Shown: positions 44,212-48,918 of the stretch, one piece after another
How the letters are laid out: each line of letters begins with the position of its first letter
Numbering within the stretch: position 1 is the first letter of the stretch
From: Staphylococcus intermedius NCTC 11048
Lineage (GTDB): Bacteria > Bacillota > Bacilli > Staphylococcales > Staphylococcaceae
Direction: 5' to 3'
NCBI RefSeq assembly: GCF_002902385.1
Contig: NZ_PPQH01000045.1
Span: 1-48,918, forward strand
Length of the DNA stretch: 48,918 nucleotides
Notes under the pieces: model-generated
What the model was told of the DNA's origin: nothing
Database searches by the model: none
Seen by the model: only the letters and a program-made list of their open reading frames with translations
Position numbers and translations under genes: made by a program

Positions 44212-45201
44212 ATGCGAAAACTCGTGACATGTTTCATGGGCCTTGTGCTCATTTTGGCAGCTTGTACAAATAACAACAAAGATGAAGAGACCCAAACGTC
44301 AAGCAGTCAAAAATTTCCTAATCGCACATTAGAAATCATTGCACCTGCTTCACCTGGTGGGGGCTGGGATGCGACTGCACGCGCAATCCAAAAAATCATG
44401 CAAGACGAAAAATTGACTGATCAAAATATTACAGTCGTCAACAAACCAGGTGGTGGTGGCGAGGTAGGTTGGCAATATCTCAGTGAACGTCAACCAACAT
44501 CTATCGCGATTAATTCAAGTTTGTTACTTTCTAATCACGAACTCGGCCTAAGTGATTTAAGTCATCGAGATTTCACGCCGATTGCAATTCTAGCGACGGA
44601 ATGGATCAGTTTATCCGCTTCTAATCAATCTCATCTATCTTCAGGTAAAGAAGTGATGGAAAAGTTAAAAGCAGATCCTAAGTCATTAACGATTGGCGTT
44701 GCACCTGGTCTAGGGAATAACGATCACCTTGCTTTCATTCAGGCCGCAAAAGCATACGGGGTAGACGTGAAAAATTTAGACTTTCTCGTTTATAAAAGTG
44801 GGGGCGACTTAGAAACCGCACTACTCGGAGGACATGTGGACATCGCTTCAACAGCAGTCTCTGAAGTCAAAACACAACATCAGGCTGGCAAACTTAAAGT
44901 GTTGGCAACCACATCTGACCATCGTGTGAAAGGTTTAGAAGATGTTCCGACATGGAAAGAACAAGGTTTGAATATGGTGTTTCCACATTGGCGCGGCGTG
45001 ATGGGGCCTAAAAACATGACGAAAGAAGAGCGCGCTTATTGGAATGACACAATGAAAAAAGTCGTTCAATCCAAACAGTGGGAAACTATTCGCAAAAATA
45101 AAAACTGGGATGCATTTTACAAAGACAGCTATGAATCAGAAAAGTTTTTAAATGCGCAACAGAAAAAGTATGAACAACTGATTCAAGATGCAGGTTTTTA
45201 A
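44212..45201 (+). CDS. tctC: Tripartite tricarboxylate transporter, substrate-binding lipoprotein
   Basis: This 329-residue lipoprotein has lipobox LAAC with the lipidated C18, a Ser/Asn-rich linker, then a TctC/Bug-family binding fold beginning PNRTLEIIAPASPGGGWDATAR (~38-59). It also has NKPGGGGEVGWQYL and IGVAPGLGNNDHLAF. It captures a carboxylate outside the membrane for the TctA/TctB permease. Bug-family proteins bind citrate, other carboxylates, amino acids or nicotinate; the cargo is not evident. It is the first gene of tctCBA, with AAAGGGGG upstream. Confidence 0.88.
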   Translation: MRKLVTCFMGLVLILAACTNNNKDEETQTSSSQKFPNRTLEIIAPASPGGGWDATARAIQKIMQDEKLTDQNITVVNKPGGGGEVGWQYLSERQPTSIAINSSLLLSNHELGLSDLSHRDFTPIAILATEWISLSASNQSHLSSGKEVMEKLKADPKSLTIGVAPGLGNNDHLAFIQAAKAYGVDVKNLDFLVYKSGGDLETALLGGHVDIASTAVSEVKTQHQAGKLKVLATTSDHRVKGLEDVPTWKEQGLNMVFPHWRGVMGPKNMTKEERAYWNDTMKKVVQSKQWETIRKNKNWDAFYKDSYESEKFLNAQQKKYEQLIQDAGF

Positions 45202-45219
45202 ACAAAGGGGGAATCAAAA

Positions 45220-45663
45220 ATGGTACGACTTATTGCGCCGATCGTATGTTTCATTATTGGCGTTACCTACTTACTCCTCTCTCTCAATTTACCGATTTCA
45301 AGAATTGGTGATCCGCAAAGTCCAAAATATTTTCCAATTCTTATCGCGAGTTTATTGATTGTGATGAGTATCATTTACTTTATTCAGATGCTTCGTGATA
45401 AAAATGTGTCGTTTGATGAATTCAAAGCATTCTTAACACCACTCGTACTTAAACGTATTGGTTTGACATGTTTATTTATCCTGATTTATACCATCATTTT
45501 TGAACGCATTGGCTTTTTAATTTCGACAGTATTATTTCTTGCAGCAGTGATGTTTTTAGTCAATGGCTTTCAACATTGGCTGAAAAATTTAATCGTCGCT
45601 ATCGTCTTTTCAGGTGTTGCATGGTATACCTTTGCACAGCTGTTAGACGTTAGTTTGCCATAA
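45220..45663 (+). CDS. tctB: Tripartite tricarboxylate transporter, small membrane subunit TctB
   Basis: This 147-residue protein has four hydrophobic helices, with the TctB feature IGDPQSPKYFPILIA after helix 1. It lies 18 bases after tctC and 12 bases before tctA, and completes the three-part secondary transporter. Confidence 0.87.
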   Translation: MVRLIAPIVCFIIGVTYLLLSLNLPISRIGDPQSPKYFPILIASLLIVMSIIYFIQMLRDKNVSFDEFKAFLTPLVLKRIGLTCLFILIYTIIFERIGFLISTVLFLAAVMFLVNGFQHWLKNLIVAIVFSGVAWYTFAQLLDVSLP

Positions 45664-45675
45664 GGAGGCGGTCAT

Positions 45676-47175
45676 ATGGGTATCGATATCAATAGTTTCT
45701 GGGAAGGACTGTTAACCGCCTTCCAACCGATGAATTTATTGTGGATTCTCATTGGCGGTTTCTTAGGTACCGTCGTAGGTATGTTACCTGGTTTGGGACC
45801 TGCAACGGCGGTGGCTGTACTGATTCCCGTCACGTTTGGGATGAATCCGGTCAGTGCGTTGATTTTGATGGTTTCGATTTACTATGGGGCGATGTATGGT
45901 GGCTCCAGAAGTTCAATTTTGCTGAATACACCAGGGGATGGGTCTGCCATTGCCGCAACATTTGATGGTTATCCGATGACACTCAATCACCAAGCCGGGA
46001 AAGCTTTAACAATTTCAGCAGTGGCGTCATTATTCGGAGGACTCTTTTCAGTCATTGGCTTTATTCTCCTTGCTAAGCCGTTATCCGAATTTGCCATGCA
46101 CTTTGGACCACGTGAATATTTCGTTCTTTTCTTATTCACTTTGTCTATGGTTGTTACATTGTCACTCGGTAAAATGGTCAAAGGGTTTATCGCCATGTCC
46201 ATCGGTTTAATGATGAGTACAATCGGCGTAGATTTACAGACAAGTGTGTATCGTTTTACTTTCGATGTGACGCATTTAAGTGAAGGCGTCGACTTTCTCG
46301 TGATCATTATCGGTGTGTATGCTGTCGCTGAAGTCCTGTACAACTACATGCATTTAGATACATTAGAGCCACCGAAAAGTGATTTAGGCTCGATGAAATT
46401 AACGAAAGAAGATTGGAAACGGACACGCTGGACGATGTTAAGACAAAGTCCCATCGGCTTCCTTATCGGAGTTTTACCTGGTGCGGGTGGATCAGTGGCT
46501 TCCCTACTCAGTTATGCCACTGAGAAACAATTTTCTAAAAATGGTAAACAGTTTGGTAAAGGGGCTATTGAAGGCGTGGCGGCACCTGAAGCGTCGAACA
46601 ATGCTGCTTCAGTCGGTTCACTCATTCCGCTCTTAACGATGGGGGTACCTGGATCAGGAACGACAGCCGTGATTCTGGGTGCAGTCGTAATGCTTGGTTT
46701 ACAACCTGGACCACTCCTATTCGAGAAACAACCTGAAATGGTATGGACACTTGTTAATAGTATGTTTATCGGTAATATTTTCTTAGTCATTATAAATATT
46801 GCGATGATTGGCCTGTTATTAAAAATTTTAAAAACACCACCTAAAACACTTTATCCTATTATTTTAGTCCTTGCTTTTCTCGGAACCTATACATTGAGTT
46901 ATAGTGTCATTGACTTCTACATTTTATTAATTTTCGGTATCATTGGCCTATTATTAAAATTACTAGACTTTCCAATTGCACCGCTCATTTTAGCAGCAAT
47001 TATCGGTTCAGATATGGAACAAAACTTCCGTAAAAGCTTAATCACGAGTCATAATCATCTTGGTGACATTTTCTTTGGTTCACCAATTACGATTGTTTTA
47101 ACGATAATGACCGTATTAGCACTTTTCTATCCTTTAATCATGAAATTGTTGAAGAAAAAAGCATCATCAAATTGA
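45676..47175 (+). CDS. tctA: Tripartite tricarboxylate transporter, large membrane subunit TctA
   Basis: This 499-residue polytopic protein has the two TctA signature repeats, GMLPGLGPATAVAVLIP (~35-51) and GVLPGAGGSVASLLSYATE (~260-278), with EGVAAPEASNNAASVGSLIP and MGVPGSGTTAVILGA between helices. AAGGAGG lies 7 bases before the ATG. It drives cation-coupled uptake of the solute captured by TctC. No tctDE two-component pair is adjacent in the window. Confidence 0.93.
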   Translation: MGIDINSFWEGLLTAFQPMNLLWILIGGFLGTVVGMLPGLGPATAVAVLIPVTFGMNPVSALILMVSIYYGAMYGGSRSSILLNTPGDGSAIAATFDGYPMTLNHQAGKALTISAVASLFGGLFSVIGFILLAKPLSEFAMHFGPREYFVLFLFTLSMVVTLSLGKMVKGFIAMSIGLMMSTIGVDLQTSVYRFTFDVTHLSEGVDFLVIIIGVYAVAEVLYNYMHLDTLEPPKSDLGSMKLTKEDWKRTRWTMLRQSPIGFLIGVLPGAGGSVASLLSYATEKQFSKNGKQFGKGAIEGVAAPEASNNAASVGSLIPLLTMGVPGSGTTAVILGAVVMLGLQPGPLLFEKQPEMVWTLVNSMFIGNIFLVIINIAMIGLLLKILKTPPKTLYPIILVLAFLGTYTLSYSVIDFYILLIFGIIGLLLKLLDFPIAPLILAAIIGSDMEQNFRKSLITSHNHLGDIFFGSPITIVLTIMTVLALFYPLIMKLLKKKASSN

Positions 47176-47192
47176 TATAAGGATAAAAATAT

Positions 47193-47226
47193 AGTCTGGG
47201 ATACCATGAAGTTTCCCAGACTTTTT
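47193..47226. terminator. Terminator of tctCBA
   Basis: AGTCTGGGA pairs with TCCCAGACT, followed by TTTTTC. It is located between tctA and the convergent glycosyltransferase remnant; another member of the CTGGGA hairpin set. Confidence 0.88.
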
Positions 47227-47246
47227 CTATCATACATGATGTTCAG

Positions 47247-48744
47247 TTATGATTGAATTAATTTTTCAATCAAGACCTTATAATTCTTTTTAGCTTGTTC
47301 TATGCTGAAGCGTTCATCTAGCTTTACGTCGGTAACAGGATATTCTGTAATACGCTTCATTTTTTCTGCTAAATCTTCAATATTTTGTGATTCAACGAGA
47401 TGACCATTTTTACCTTCAACTATCAAGTCTCGTGGGCCATAGCGAATATCATAAGCGAGTACTGGACATCCATTGTTAACACTTTCCATTACAGATAATG
47501 CAAATCCTTCAAATTGACTTGCCAAAATAGAGGCAGCATGTTTTCGAAAAATTGTTTCAGGTTCATTCGTTTTTCCGTGAAATTAATTTAACATGTTCAT
47601 TGAGGTTTAAATTAGAAATTTCATTTTTCATATTTTTAATGTCTTGCGGCTCACCATAACCATAAATATTTAACCCATAGTCATATCCTGCGTCTTTATA
47701 GCGTTTGAACGCCTGAAGAATATGAGACACTTGTTTATTCTCATCGATACGTCCAAGATATAAAAATTTCGAATATCTATCGTTTTGTTGTGGTTCATTA
47801 ATAGTTGAAAAGTGGGGAATAACAGAAAAACGCGACTCTGAGATACCAAAATCTTCCATCATTTCTTCCTTTTGATGTGGCGTGAGCACAACAATTTGAT
47901 CAATTTCTTCAGCACGATTATATAATAGGCGATAACTCCCTTTAATATTGCCATCTATCTTTTTATGGCTACTATGGATAACGAAAACATTTTTTAATGC
48001 TTTTTTAACATTTAAAATCGCATCATCCAATATACGTGCATCATTAAATACAATTGCATCCTTTTCAATGACACTTTCATAAAAATAAGTAAAAAAGTCT
48101 TTTTCATTATCAAATGTGTGCACTATCGTATTATTTTTGTACAATGCGATATGGCTCACTTTATTATTCGTAAAATGGCGCACACAGTATACTTGACCAT
48201 CTTGATTATATAATCTGTCACTTAGTTTCACGTTTTTCTTCTTGTCGTACATGATAATACGATGTAAATAGCCATATTCATTATACTCGCGTCTCTCTGC
48301 TTTATGTTTTTGACTTGGTAACATAAAATCCTCAAACTGAAGTATTTCAGAATCCGCATTATAATATTTTCGATATAAGACGTATTGATCCCCTTTATAG
48401 TAACGTATCACATTGGCATCTTTTTTATTGGGTTGATGTGTTAAACCGTCAATGTTAACAGGTGTTTTATTTATAATTTTTTTCTTTCTAAATTTAGAAT
48501 GTGGAAAACAAAAATTTTCACCATTGGTAAACCATTCATAAATATTTAACACTTTCGTTTGATGACTTAAAATTTTGCGCTCTTTAAAACGTTCTAACAC
48601 TAAAGGATAGTTCGGATTATAATTTGTTGTCAAAATCATATGTGAATCATCGAAATTGGCTTCCATAAACCTAATTCTTTTTAAAAGTGCCTTTGTGCGT
48701 CCCCCGTGAAACTGTGGCAATGTTGATGTAATAGTATAATACAT
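47247..48744 (-). pseudogene. Frameshifted GT4-type glycosyltransferase (TarM/GtfA-like)
   Basis: Two open frames form one glycosyltransferase of about 498 residues. The first, 393 codons from 48744, has a DUF1975-like N-terminal part and the Rossmann start FLYLGRIDENKQVSHILQAF, and ends HVKLISRKNE-stop. The other frame takes over at the same point (KTNEPETIFRKHAASILAS) and carries the donor-site QFEGFALSVMESVNNG...VLAYDIRYGP. Five Ts (five As on the coding strand) at 47570-47574 instead of four explain the shift. The full protein resembles staphylococcal wall-teichoic-acid or SD-protein glycosyltransferases. It may be a real inactivation, slippage-based phase variation or a sequencing error. 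Confidence 0.83.
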
Positions 48745-48918
48745 TATTCCCCTCCATATAATAAAAAGGATGATTGAAAAAGAAAGATATCATTTTTCAA
48801 TTCATCTTCCCCTCTAAATTATTAAGTTATAATAATATAATGTATCATAACTAAATATATTACTCAACACTTAATATGGTGATACAAATCTTTTATTTGC
48901 GGTTATATAATAGCCCTC
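48745..48918. other. Upstream region of the glycosyltransferase gene, window end
   Basis: AT-rich, no gene. An imperfect hairpin (GATGATTGAAAAA ... TTTTTCAATTCATC, ~48768-48806) lies 20-60 bases before the glycosyltransferase start and could terminate or attenuate minus-strand transcription. Confidence 0.45.

Noticed and set aside
1..48918. CRISPR array, tRNA/rRNA genes, intact insertion sequence or prophage
   Set aside because: Searched by eye on both strands; no regular direct-repeat array, cloverleaf-like gene, transposase or phage gene was found.

Overview
The window is chromosomal DNA from a low-G+C Gram-positive coccus, almost certainly Staphylococcus. Diagnostic genes are an aureolysin-type M4 protease, an IsaA-type transglycosylase, cidR-cidA-cidB, a SarZ-like regulator with its redox cysteine at position 13, RelP, and a urease nearly identical in layout to that of staphylococci. 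The complete L-fucose/fucoside operon is unlike S. aureus and points to an animal-associated species (S. intermedius/S. hyicus-like groups are my guess; the species cannot be fixed from sequence alone). I see no rRNA, tRNA, CRISPR, prophage or intact insertion sequence.

Layout. 205-1719: secreted metalloprotease. 1921-10025 (minus): six-gene fucose operon fucI-fucK-fucA-transporter-alpha-L-fucosidase-aldA, divergent from a DeoR regulator (10191-10943); the shared promoter region holds a perfect CcpA cre site and two mirror-image 13-bp half-sites. 11485-15525: a degenerate PP-loop-like protein, a small membrane protein, an alpha/beta hydrolase and a two-domain PPK2. 15948-18376: isaA with an upstream WalR box, a membrane-anchored M23 peptidase and relP. 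19062-20281: nitroreductase divergent from a SarZ-like redox regulator with a palindrome on the promoter. 20498-24154: an uncharacterised protein, a small membrane protein, and cidR-cidA-cidB without cidC. 24312-28809: an MFS transporter convergent with a pair of overlapping ATP-grasp ligases plus a small membrane protein.

29056-29478 is a universal stress protein. 29684-31132 is a two-gene operon, dCTP deaminase plus COG0523 GTPase, behind a near-consensus Zur box: a plausible zinc-sparing module. 31476-33858 carries ureABC, closed by a terminator directly after ureC, with no ureEFGD anywhere in the window; a urea transporter is divergent at 34109-35026. 35168-36109 is a CDF metal exporter. 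37070-41500 holds a MacA/MacB-type ABC system with two divergent YIP1-family proteins, followed by a DUF1648 (SdpI-like N-terminal domain) protein coupled to a fructosamine-kinase-family protein. 42974-43636 is a second nitroreductase. Just after it lies a type I toxin-antitoxin locus of the Fst/PepA1 family, which has a 34-residue toxin and a ~60-nt antitoxin RNA. 44212-47175 is a tripartite tricarboxylate transporter (tctC-tctB-tctA). 47247-48744 is a frameshifted GT4-type glycosyltransferase.

Between genes there are four copies of a long palindromic repeat (near 11.2, 18.9, 25.8 and 36.9 kb) in a short (~280-340 bp) and a long (~430 bp) form, and several terminators built on the same CTGGGA/TCCCAG hairpin core.
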